From NCBI RefSeq assembly GCF_014200605.1, contig NZ_JACHCE010000005.1:310001-374000 (forward strand): a stretch of 64,000 bases of DNA. The letters run 5' to 3'. The translations under genes and the position numbers were made by a program. How positions within the stretch are numbered: position 1 is the first letter of the stretch; each line of letters starts with the position of its first letter. This document shows, one piece after another, positions 27,667-35,764 of this stretch. This stretch comes from Pedobacter cryoconitis. GTDB lineage: Bacteria; Bacteroidota; Bacteroidia; Sphingobacteriales; Sphingobacteriaceae. The notes beneath the pieces were generated by a model. The model was not told where the DNA came from, searched no databases, and saw nothing but the letters and a program-made list of their open reading frames with translations.

Positions 27667-27862
27667 TCTACATCTCTTGTGACTTAAGCAGTTTCTCTAT
27701 TCTGCTTTCCGAAAAACAATTAGAGGAGTTATTTCAAGAGAATTCTACACTAACAACTTCTGAATTATAGATATTACTAGAGTTGGTTACGTAGGAGTTT
27801 TAATAAATATCTAATCGGCGCATCAGCAATGATGGGCTTTTTTATTTTAGCCCATTCCTTCA

Positions 27863-27902
27863 ATAAAAATGGGATTTAAGGTTTAACTCAAATCCATTTT
27901 AT
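27863..27902 (-). terminator. Hairpin downstream of the 203-residue secreted protein gene
   Basis: AAAATGGGATTT and AAATCCATTTT pair across a short loop, 20 bases past the stop of the minus-strand gene. Another short stem (ATGGGCT 27832-27838 / AGCCCAT 27849-27855) lies just beyond. Confidence 0.5.
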
Positions 27903-27921
27903 TAAAGAAAAATATAACTTT

Positions 27922-28533
27922 TTATCGGATATTTAAAATCCGTATCACATATGGATTTAGGTATACGATATCCTTGCTTATTCTTTCTGTATTGTTATCT
28001 TTCTTTGCTCTGTATATTCTATGTTCTAATGAAATATTAGCATCTTTCAAATTGTTATAGGGAATATCTGAATATAAAGAATAAGCAATATTCAAAGCAG
28101 CCTGCATATCTATTAGTGAATTTCCATCATCTTTTTTATATTTCTTAACTGCTGTTTCAGAGTTGTTGGATATTAGAATTGGGACTACTAATCTTAACTT
28201 TTTTCTATTGCTCATTAAAGAACTAAAATTTACCGAATTTAATCTTATGTAAGAAGGAAATAATCTGTAAGCTAAATTATCATTAACACTAATTTGTTTG
28301 ATTTCTGTTTTTCCATTATTGTTTTTAACAAGGTCTATATTAAAATTAAAAGCATAAAGTGCAATGCTGTCTTTGAGTTCAGAACTTTTAAATCCTTTAT
28401 TGAATATTGAATCTACAGTCTTCAAATAGGCTGTATTTTGCTCTTTCTTAAGGCGGTTTTGTGCATTTGAAAATACTGGTAGAATCGTTACTAAAAAAGA
28501 GGTAATGATTAACATTTTAATAAATAATTTCAT
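27922..28533 (-). CDS. Small secreted protein of unknown function, partner of the zincin lipoprotein
   Basis: Starting at the ATG at 28533, the 203-residue product has a clear signal peptide (MKLFIKMLIITSFLVTILP, cleavage near SNAQ, residue 25). A longer frame to 28605 would put an unlikely polar leader in front. No known domain is recognised. The mature protein is Lys/Asn/Ser-rich. It follows the HExxH lipoprotein gene in the same direction, with a 62-base gap, inside the repeat-bounded element. A role with that protein (partner, substrate or protective factor) is inference from position. Confidence 0.5.
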   Translation of the reverse strand: MKLFIKMLIITSFLVTILPVFSNAQNRLKKEQNTAYLKTVDSIFNKGFKSSELKDSIALYAFNFNIDLVKNNNGKTEIKQISVNDNLAYRLFPSYIRLNSVNFSSLMSNRKKLRLVVPILISNNSETAVKKYKKDDGNSLIDMQAALNIAYSLYSDIPYNNLKDANISLEHRIYRAKKDNNTERISKDIVYLNPYVIRILNIR

Positions 28534-28595
28534 AATAGAAATGTCGTTAGGTATTCGTAATAAGGTTAAATTTTTAATATTGTGTAAATTATCTT

Positions 28596-30002
28596 TTATG
28601 GACATTTATTACCAGTGTAACCTGGTTTTCTTGTATCTCTTTCCTGGTCATTTATTATAGATGCACTAGGTTCCAGCTGAATAATTCCTGCCTCAGCTAG
28701 TGCTAATGCTCTATCCGCTCCGAAATTAGGATTTAATGAAAGTATAGCATCTTTTAAGCCCCTAATATACATATCGTAACCCATAGGCCAGTGTCCTTCA
28801 TTTTGTACTGCAATTAATCTACCTCCGTTTACATTAATGCCTAGAAATTGTCTTTCAAATTCTGCATCTCCAAGTAGCCTTTTCTTCTCTGAAAAATAAG
28901 CATGCAAGCCTTCGTGGTAAAGGGTAACTAAAATATATTCTTTTGTGGAATTTGTTAGAATATCTGGATTTATCCCAACTACATAATTTGAACCACTAGA
29001 AGATATTAGTTCTCCGTCTGTTTTAGTACCAGAAATTGATGGTCTTGGTTCAAATGTTAGATTTATTAAATCCTTTTGAGCAAATGTTTTTTGTAGAATT
29101 TTTGCAATGTCGTTTTTTAAGGTTGGCAATTGTTCCGCTACGGCTTGTGCACATGGAAATTCTTTTAAGGACACTATAATATCAGAAGGGTTGTTGTTAC
29201 CTGGATTACCACCGCCACCACCACCCGCCCCTCCTGGTGTGCCTGTACCTCCGCCACCGTCACCGCCACCACCTGTACCTCCGCCCCAACCGCCACCACC
29301 GCCTGGATTACCACCATTACCACCACCGCCTACACATACTGTAGTCGTATTAGTAACACAAGTCTCTCCATCACCAGCACCAACACATGCCGTTTCTGTG
29401 GCAGTATAACAATCCATGAAGCCATTAACAACTTTATCACCTGGTTTTTTAGAATTAATGATTGTTGGTATCGTTGAGTTTTTAGTTCTGGAGACAACTG
29501 AAATATTTGGTGCAAACCAGTTTTCTATAAACATGTGACCACTAAACTTCTTTCCTTTTTCCCAAATTTGATCTGGGATCATTGAAATCATTTCTGCTTT
29601 ACTTCCATCAAATGCTTTAGAGGTTGTCATAAGTCTTAGATATAAGAGGTTGTCTATACGAGCACCAGGCAGGCCTCCATCTACCAGTGTAATTCTTGCA
29701 TCAAGTTTAACAGGCACGAATACTGCAATTGTATCACCACTACTTTGTGAAAATGCATTATCCCAATCTAACTTTCTTTTTCCCAATAATTCTTTTGACA
29801 GAAATGATTGACCCACATAATTAGGCTCAATAATTTTGGAGTTCTTTTCAAAACTCTCTTTTGCACTAGAAATAGACGTTCCAACTACATCAGATTTACT
29901 TTGCGTTTCGGTTTTATCCTTTTTACAGGAAGCATAAGCTAACGTAAGAAAAACTAGTGTGAAAACTAATTTAACTGAGCGATTTTTTAATTTTTTTTCC
30001 AT
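28596..30002 (-). CDS. Lipoprotein with Gly-rich linker and HExxH zincin-like domain
   Basis: From the ATG at 30002 the 468-residue product starts with a lipoprotein signal ending AYASC (Cys26). Residues ~30-195 form an N-terminal domain without a known match. Four cysteines (198, 206, 215, 223) precede a glycine-rich linker at ~224-270 (GGGG with N, P, W, D). The C-terminal domain contains LYHEGLHAYF, with HExxH at 363-367, the zinc-binding and catalytic motif of metallopeptidases. Downstream are NEGHWPMGYDMYIRGLKDAI, with a further His, and a C-terminal Cys. This implies a membrane-anchored protein presenting a metallopeptidase domain on a flexible stalk. Substrate unknown. It is cargo of the repeat-bounded element. 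Confidence 0.65.
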   Translation of the reverse strand: MEKKLKNRSVKLVFTLVFLTLAYASCKKDKTETQSKSDVVGTSISSAKESFEKNSKIIEPNYVGQSFLSKELLGKRKLDWDNAFSQSSGDTIAVFVPVKLDARITLVDGGLPGARIDNLLYLRLMTTSKAFDGSKAEMISMIPDQIWEKGKKFSGHMFIENWFAPNISVVSRTKNSTIPTIINSKKPGDKVVNGFMDCYTATETACVGAGDGETCVTNTTTVCVGGGGNGGNPGGGGGWGGGTGGGGDGGGGTGTPGGAGGGGGGNPGNNNPSDIIVSLKEFPCAQAVAEQLPTLKNDIAKILQKTFAQKDLINLTFEPRPSISGTKTDGELISSSGSNYVVGINPDILTNSTKEYILVTLYHEGLHAYFSEKKRLLGDAEFERQFLGINVNGGRLIAVQNEGHWPMGYDMYIRGLKDAILSLNPNFGADRALALAEAGIIQLEPSASIINDQERDTRKPGYTGNKCP

Positions 30003-30329
30003 ACTTAATTTAGATTGCTCAAGTATAGATAATAAGGCGAATGGAATTTTTTTTACTACGTCAAATGTGATTTTATCGTGGTGAATTTTGGGCAAATACG
30101 GAAACCCGTAACCATATCCACTAATTAGCCAGTTTTTCAAGCAAGAATAAGATATCCTAATGACTGTAAATATTGGGCTAATTAATGAATTTAGAAGTAT
30201 AACATTCTTATTAAATTCCTCCTGCGATGATGGGTTTTTTAGTTACTAACAGCTTGTGGTAAAGAGTTTTTGTAAAATAGAATTCCCATTGCAGGTAATT
30301 TTGTAATACATCAACTAAAAAGTTGTATT

Positions 30330-30521
30330 ATGAATTTGACGAAGGAAGAATTAGTGGGGTTGGCGGAATCCATAGGAATTGAATATGCTGCATTAATGGC
30401 GTTTATTTCTGTTGAGACTGGTGATATTGGCTTTTCAAAAACTACCCCAAATGGTGGATATTTAAAGATAATTACTTGGATATTTACTCCAATGATCCCA
30501 GATTTACAATTAAAGGGGTAA
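30330..30521 (+). pseudogene. N-terminal fragment of an N-acetylmuramidase-like protein
   Basis: The frame encodes LTKEELVGLAESIGIEYAAL and AFISVETGDIGF, which resembles the start of phage/bacterial N-acetylmuramidases of the DUF3380 type (peptidoglycan hydrolases, with a catalytic Glu expected in the VETG segment). After ~40 residues the similarity stops and the frame runs into unrelated sequence, ending at 30521. A full enzyme is several times longer, so this is a remnant. Confidence 0.5.
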
Positions 30522-30730
30522 GGACTTTGACAGTAAAGCCTAAGCAGCCGGTTCTTGGATTCCAGGCAAGAGCTAAAATTTATTATTCAGATTATTCTTG
30601 ACCTTCAGCCGGGCCAAGCATAAAACTTAAATTAGATAGATTAGATCTGGAAGGAGATTATCAATTTTACACTAAACAGAAAGGTTGGTCATGGGCAGCT
30701 GGCGCTACTTATAATATTGGTGGATTTTGA
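30465..30730 (+). pseudogene. C-terminal fragment of an outer membrane beta-barrel protein
   Basis: In the frame shifted from the muramidase fragment the sequence reads SNDPRFTIKGV, then KPVL-like strands and KIYYSDYS, a TGA at 30599-30601, PSAGPSIKLKLDRLDLEGDY and finally KGWSWAAGATYNIGGF ending in Phe. The alternating pattern and terminal aromatic are typical of the last strands of an outer membrane barrel. It has no start of its own and an internal stop. It looks like debris joined to the muramidase remnant by deletion. Confidence 0.4.
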
Positions 30731-30876
30731 TATATTAGTAACCCAATAATTTGTTAAGACAAATGAATATAAGAATTGTGATTTAAGACTTTTTGTTACA
30801 ACTGTGTTATAGTTATTTTTATATTTAAATGTAACTAATTGATTGTTAGTTTTTTTTGATTGTTGTCTGTTGGCTT

Positions 30877-30927
30877 ATAGTTAATAAGCCAACCGATGTG
30901 CGTGGATGCGACATCGGTTGATTTTTT
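30877..30927 (+). repeat. 51-bp direct repeat, right copy
   Basis: Identical to 26210-26260, including the terminator stem (30890-30899 / 30911-30920). Its last bases overlap the stop codon of the minus-strand gene at 30926. It marks the right end of the inserted element (attR-like). Confidence 0.8.
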
Positions 30928-31318
30928 ATACCACTTTAGTAAAGTCTATTGTATAAATTGTATTTGGTGATGAAATCCATTTTCCGTCCTTATTGAACTG
31001 CATTCCTTCAGGTTCAGTGGTCCATATCATATGATTATCATTTACTTTGACTGCGTAAATTTCTGGTTCTTTACCCGAAGACTGTATCATATAGAACTCG
31101 TTACCTTCATGATGTATCTCGTAGGTGGCTTTAGAAGGAAATACTTCATTATCATTGGATTTCATGTTTTTTCCATCCAGACCAATAACTATATTTAATT
31201 CAGTATTCACCTGATCAGGATGTATACTGTTTCCTTTCTTGTCATTAAATACATATTTATCTGAAACAGCTTTCCACTTTCCGATTATTTGCTCACTTAT
31301 CTGTTCTTTATTGTTCAT
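30926..31318 (-). CDS. Small protein of unknown function, lipocalin-like start
   Basis: The 130-residue protein has no signal peptide. It opens with SEQIIGKWKAVSDKYVF, a pattern found at the start of lipocalin-like beta-barrels, and continues with alternating polar/hydrophobic strands (TYEIHHEGNEFYMIQSSG, HMIWTTEPEGMQF). A small beta-barrel binding protein is a reasonable guess but no more. Its stop codon lies in the right copy of the direct repeat. Before the element inserted, it was probably convergent with the ECF sigma gene and shared the terminator. Confidence 0.55.
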   Translation of the reverse strand: MNNKEQISEQIIGKWKAVSDKYVFNDKKGNSIHPDQVNTELNIVIGLDGKNMKSNDNEVFPSKATYEIHHEGNEFYMIQSSGKEPEIYAVKVNDNHMIWTTEPEGMQFNKDGKWISSPNTIYTIDFTKVV

Positions 31319-31380
31319 GTTTAAATTATTGATTATTGTTCTGAATCTGAACGATGTTTTGCTACAAATATGCTACAAAA

Positions 31381-31417
31381 AAACAACCGGTATCGTATAA
31401 AAAGAAACCGGTTGTTT
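31381..31417. terminator. Terminator of the RND efflux operon
   Basis: An 11-bp stem (AAACAACCGGT / ACCGGTTTGTT-type arms at 31381-31391 and 31407-31417) with A/T runs on both sides lies just after the adaptor gene's stop (minus strand). Confidence 0.75.
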
Positions 31418-31439
31418 TTAAAATTCTATTATTTCAGAT

Positions 31440-32546
31440 TTATTTTATTGCTGTGCCCTGTTTAATTTCATCTGTAGCATGAAGGATAATCTGATCGCCA
31501 GGTTGTAAATTACCAAATACCTCTGTAGAATCAGGCCCTGCCAAACCTTCTTTAATGTCTGTCAGGATTGCTTTGCCTTGTACTACTTTAATGATAAATT
31601 GCCTTTCTGTTGAGCGTACAATTGCATGATTAGGTACCAATAAAGATTTTTTTGCAGAAAGCAATGGAATTTTAACTTCTCCGTACATACCTGGTTTTAA
31701 TTTTAAATCGTCGTTTTGTACATCAATTTCAATTGCTTCTGAGCGGATTACTCCTAAAGAATTTGCTGATCTGCTAATCATTTTCTGAATATTTAATCCT
31801 GGAATAGCCGTAAAGATTATACTGACAGGTTTTTTAAGATCTACCTTTTCTACATAAGCTTCAGGAATCTGAACTTCTAAACGTAGTTTTTGAAGATGCT
31901 GAATCAGTAGCAGTGGCTGCTGACCATTTTTAGAAATCCCTGAAAGCGCCCCTGCAGATACATTACGCTGTATAATTACCCCATCAAAAGGAGCTCTGAT
32001 TGTTAAATAGCTTTGCATATTTTTTACTAAATTAACATTAGACCGCTGACCATTAGCAGTAGCCTGATCTCCTTTCATTTTAGCAAGCGCATTGTCAAGA
32101 TCCAGAATTGAGACTGATCCGGCTTCTTTTGACGCATCTTTTAAACGCTTATATTTATCCTCGCTAGCCCTTGATACTTCCAGTGCCTGTAAATATTGCG
32201 ATTGTGCAGTTTGTAATTGGGATTCAATTTCAGGAGCTTCGAGTGTAAGGAGCAAATCCCCTTTTTTTACTTTTGAACCCCGGTCAACATAGAGGTTTTT
32301 TACAAAACCATTTACTTTAGGATAGATTGCAACTTCTTCAAAGGGCTTAAGCTCTGCCGGGAGTTTGACTTCACTTGCCAGACCTTTTTGTGTGACCACA
32401 CCAATTTCATATTTCTTAGAAACGGAATTTGATTTTGCTGATAAATCATTTGGTTTTTCCTTACTGGAGCAGGCACTTAAAAAAAATAAAAAGACGGCCA
32501 GTAAACTTTTGCTATTGATTAATTCTGATAATTTATATGTTTTCAT
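31440..32546 (-). CDS. RND efflux periplasmic adaptor subunit
   Basis: The 368-residue lipoprotein (signal ending FLSAC, Cys26) is a membrane-fusion protein linking the inner membrane pump to TolC. The N-terminal lipoyl half VAIYPKVNGFVKNLYVDRGS, a coiled-coil hairpin at ~95-165 (SQLQTAQSQYLQALEVSRAS), the second lipoyl half YLTIRAPFDGVIIQRNVSAG, and the beta-barrel and proximal domains are in the usual order. Its start overlaps the end of the permease gene by 14 bases, so it is translated from the same transcript. Confidence 0.93.
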   Translation of the reverse strand: MKTYKLSELINSKSLLAVFLFFLSACSSKEKPNDLSAKSNSVSKKYEIGVVTQKGLASEVKLPAELKPFEEVAIYPKVNGFVKNLYVDRGSKVKKGDLLLTLEAPEIESQLQTAQSQYLQALEVSRASEDKYKRLKDASKEAGSVSILDLDNALAKMKGDQATANGQRSNVNLVKNMQSYLTIRAPFDGVIIQRNVSAGALSGISKNGQQPLLLIQHLQKLRLEVQIPEAYVEKVDLKKPVSIIFTAIPGLNIQKMISRSANSLGVIRSEAIEIDVQNDDLKLKPGMYGEVKIPLLSAKKSLLVPNHAIVRSTERQFIIKVVQGKAILTDIKEGLAGPDSTEVFGNLQPGDQIILHATDEIKQGTAIK

Positions 32547-35500
32547 TGTTTTCGGGCATTAAAGAAGGTGATAGATAAGTTGTTTTACGTTGTATAGCCG
32601 CAAATACTTGCGGAAGAATGAAAAGTGCAGCTATGGTAGAAGCAAATAGACCTCCTATGACAGCTATACCCAACGGCGCAGTCTGTTCACCTGCTTCTCC
32701 CATACCAGAAGCCATTGGAATCATTCCGGCTATCATGGCCAGACTTGTCATTAGAATAGGTCTTAAACGTATAGAAGCGCTGGTAATAGCTGCCCTGGCT
32801 GAATCGTGGTAATCAAGTCTTAATTTTTCTGCATTGGTTACGATCAGAATTGCATTTGCCACTGATACCCCTGTAGACATGATCATTCCCATATAGGACT
32901 GTAAATTTAAGGTACATCCAGTAAGTAACAGTGCCAGTAATGATCCAAGTATTACAGCGGGTACGGTTGACAATACGGTTAATGAAAGCCTGAAAGACTG
33001 ATAGTTTGCCGCCAGCAGTAAAAAGATTACTAAAATTGCATATAACAACCCGTTCTGAAGACTAGCCATAGTTTCGGTAAGCAGTGTTGACATCCCTTTT
33101 ATTTCTACCAATAAACCTTTAGCTGGTTTGCCCATTTGTTTTACAGCCTGGGACACATCTTTTGTTGCTGTTCCCAGATCTGTTTTGTTGATATTAGCAC
33201 TAACTGTCAAAAATCTTCTCGGACCTGAACGGTCATATTCTCCTGGAACATAATCGGTTTTAAAAGTAGCGATATCACCCAGTACCGGAGTTGTCTGCCC
33301 TTTGACCAAAGGAATTTCTTTAAGTTCATCCATCGTGTTCATCACAAATTCAGGAACTTCAACCTGCACCTGGTTCGTATAGGCTGTTTCTGAATCCAGC
33401 CACTGATTTTTCTGTGTAAACCTGCTTGAGGAAGTACTTGCTGTTACTGAGCGGGCAATTTCCTCAACGTTCAGACCAAGCTGAGCTGCTTTGATCCTGT
33501 CTAATTGAATGGATATTATCGGAAAATTAAGTGGTTGTGCAATCTGTACATCACGGAGATAACTAATCTTCTTCATTTTTTTGACCAGTCCTGTAGCATA
33601 AGCTTTAATCTGATCCATATTTTTTCCTGCCACACGGACTTCAACTGGTGTTGCAGCACCCTGACTCATAATTTTTTCGGTCATGTCTACAGGTTCAAAA
33701 GATACACGGAGTTCGGGCAGGGCGTAACTTATATTTTTACGTAAGGCATCTTTTAAGACATCCATATTCACCTTATAATCGGGATCAAGATTTACCTGTA
33801 AGACCGCTTCATGTGTACCGGTATTGAAAATATAAAGATTACTCGTTCCGTAACTGCTTGGAATTAAACCTACATAACCAGAGCTAATAAGTATTTTGTG
33901 ATCGACAGTTTTATCAATAATACTCAGTACCTTTTTTAATTCCTCCTCTGTACGCTCCAGTCTTGTTCCGTCGGGTGCTTTGATTCTGATCTGGAACTGA
34001 CCATTATTTACTTTGGGCATCATATCTTTCCCAATCAGGACAAAGCAAAGTCCGGCAGAGACTAATACCAAAACAAGATAAACCGGAATCATTATTTTAC
34101 GGAGCTTCATGAAATGTTCGCAAATCTTAATGTATCTGATCTTTATTTTTTCAAACAAATCATTCTTTTCAGGATGGTTAATCTCCTCCTGGAAATGATT
34201 TTCAACCTGTTCTTTTTCTTCTGTATCTAAAGCTTCCCCGGCGTGTGCATGAACTTCCTGATGATTGTAATGCTGATATTGTTCTGCGTTAATTAACCAG
34301 TTACATAAAATCGGAACCAGGGTTTGTGCAATAACAAAGGATACAATCATGGTAAAACCGATAGAAAGGGATAGCGGTAAAAACATGGCTTTTGGAATTC
34401 CATTCATCATAAATGAAGGTGCAAATACGGCCAGAATACATAACAAAATCAATAAAAGCGGGAATGCAATTTCTTCACAGGCATCATAAACAGCTTCTCT
34501 TTTTGATTTCCCCATTTCCAGGTGCTGATGGACATTTTCTATGGTCACTGTTGCCTGGTCTACTAAGATACCGATCGCTAGCGCGAGACCGCTGAGGGTC
34601 ATGATATTAATGGTCTGTCCAAAGAAACTGAGCAGTAAAACACCTATGAGAATAGAGACAGGGATCGTAACTACGACAATAAGGCTGCTTCTCCAATCCT
34701 TTAAAAACAATAAGATCATCAGCCCGGTTAATAGTGCACCTAATCCACCCTCTGTCATCAAACTTTTAACCGCATTAATTACAAATACTGATTGATCAAA
34801 TTCGTAGGAGATTTTGACATCATCAGGCAAAAGGCTCTGCATTTCCGGAATCTTGCTCTTTACTGCTTTAACTACTTCCCAGGTCGAAGCATCTGCTGTT
34901 TTAACAACAGGAATATAAACTGATCTTTTACCATTAATCAAAGCATAGTCAACTGTAACGTCCGCTGCATCCGCCACACGGGCGATATCTTTAATTAAGA
35001 TTGGTGTACCATCTTTTACAATTACAGGAATATCCCCAAATTCTTTTACTTTATCAACCAGAGAATTCATGGTGGTGATATACATGGTGTTATCCAGCCT
35101 AAGATTTCCTGAAGGAGACATGACATTGAATTTCGCCAGGGCCTGAACCACTTCATCAGGTGTTAAACTATAGCTTCTTAATTTATCAGGATCTACACTA
35201 ATTGTAACTGAACGCGCATTTGCACCAAATGGGGGAGGTGCAGACAGACCGGCAACCGATGAAAACATCGGCCTGATCCTGGTAGCAGCCATATCGTAAA
35301 TCTCTTTTAAGCTTTCAGTTTTGCCCGATAAAACCAGTTGACCAACAGGTAATGATGAAGCATCAAAACGGACAACCTGCGGGGGCAAAGCACCGGGTGG
35401 GAAAAAGCTCATTGCCCTGTTAACCTGTAAGGCGACCTGTGCAGAGGCTTCTGCCATGTTTGTACTTTCATAAAAACTCAGTTTGAGCATGGTAAGCCCC

Positions 35501-35757
35501 TGTATGTTTTTTGAGGTGATGTTTTTAATCCCGTTTACATATAAGAATTGGTCCTGTAAACGGGTTGAAAAGAAACCTTCCATCTGTTTGGGAGACATAC
35601 CCCCATAGGATTCTATAACATATATAGTAGGCTGATTGAGTTGTGGGAAAATATCAATAGGTATTTTCATAATACTCAACACGGAGAATATCAAAAGGCT
35701 TATTGTGATAACTACCGTAGTTACCGGCCTTTTTAGTGCAGAAGTGACCAATGACAT
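32533..35757 (-). CDS. RND efflux permease (AcrB-like)
   Basis: The 1074-residue inner membrane pump has the AcrB/CzcA architecture: TM1 then a large periplasmic loop (GGMSPKQMEGFFSTRLQDQF), TM2-6 with the fourth helix GLALAIGILVDQATVTIENV, a second loop, and TM7-12. Proton-motive drug or metal export through TolC is expected. Two oddities are visible. The paired Asp-Asp of AcrB's TM4 is Asp-Gln here. A cytoplasmic loop at ~505-545 is unusually His/Glu-rich (HYNHQEVHAHAGEALDTEEK). Substrate class is not determinable; general hydrophobic compounds are the default. Confidence 0.93.
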   Translation of the reverse strand: MSLVTSALKRPVTTVVITISLLIFSVLSIMKIPIDIFPQLNQPTIYVIESYGGMSPKQMEGFFSTRLQDQFLYVNGIKNITSKNIQGLTMLKLSFYESTNMAEASAQVALQVNRAMSFFPPGALPPQVVRFDASSLPVGQLVLSGKTESLKEIYDMAATRIRPMFSSVAGLSAPPPFGANARSVTISVDPDKLRSYSLTPDEVVQALAKFNVMSPSGNLRLDNTMYITTMNSLVDKVKEFGDIPVIVKDGTPILIKDIARVADAADVTVDYALINGKRSVYIPVVKTADASTWEVVKAVKSKIPEMQSLLPDDVKISYEFDQSVFVINAVKSLMTEGGLGALLTGLMILLFLKDWRSSLIVVVTIPVSILIGVLLLSFFGQTINIMTLSGLALAIGILVDQATVTIENVHQHLEMGKSKREAVYDACEEIAFPLLLILLCILAVFAPSFMMNGIPKAMFLPLSLSIGFTMIVSFVIAQTLVPILCNWLINAEQYQHYNHQEVHAHAGEALDTEEKEQVENHFQEEINHPEKNDLFEKIKIRYIKICEHFMKLRKIMIPVYLVLVLVSAGLCFVLIGKDMMPKVNNGQFQIRIKAPDGTRLERTEEELKKVLSIIDKTVDHKILISSGYVGLIPSSYGTSNLYIFNTGTHEAVLQVNLDPDYKVNMDVLKDALRKNISYALPELRVSFEPVDMTEKIMSQGAATPVEVRVAGKNMDQIKAYATGLVKKMKKISYLRDVQIAQPLNFPIISIQLDRIKAAQLGLNVEEIARSVTASTSSSRFTQKNQWLDSETAYTNQVQVEVPEFVMNTMDELKEIPLVKGQTTPVLGDIATFKTDYVPGEYDRSGPRRFLTVSANINKTDLGTATKDVSQAVKQMGKPAKGLLVEIKGMSTLLTETMASLQNGLLYAILVIFLLLAANYQSFRLSLTVLSTVPAVILGSLLALLLTGCTLNLQSYMGMIMSTGVSVANAILIVTNAEKLRLDYHDSARAAITSASIRLRPILMTSLAMIAGMIPMASGMGEAGEQTAPLGIAVIGGLFASTIAALFILPQVFAAIQRKTTYLSPSLMPENNENI

Positions 35758-35764
35758 AATTGAT

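Noticed and set aside
28534..28605. Longer N terminus for the 203-residue secreted protein
   Set aside because: The extension is polar and lacks export features. The downstream ATG begins a clear signal peptide.
29107..29409. Pro-rich plus-strand frame opposite the glycine-rich linker
   Set aside because: Poly-Pro arises from the complement of glycine codons. It has no start context or domain, and it lies wholly within the minus-strand lipoprotein gene.
30003..30140. Longer N terminus for the HExxH lipoprotein
   Set aside because: The extension would bury the lipoprotein signal; the ATG at 30002 gives a normal one.
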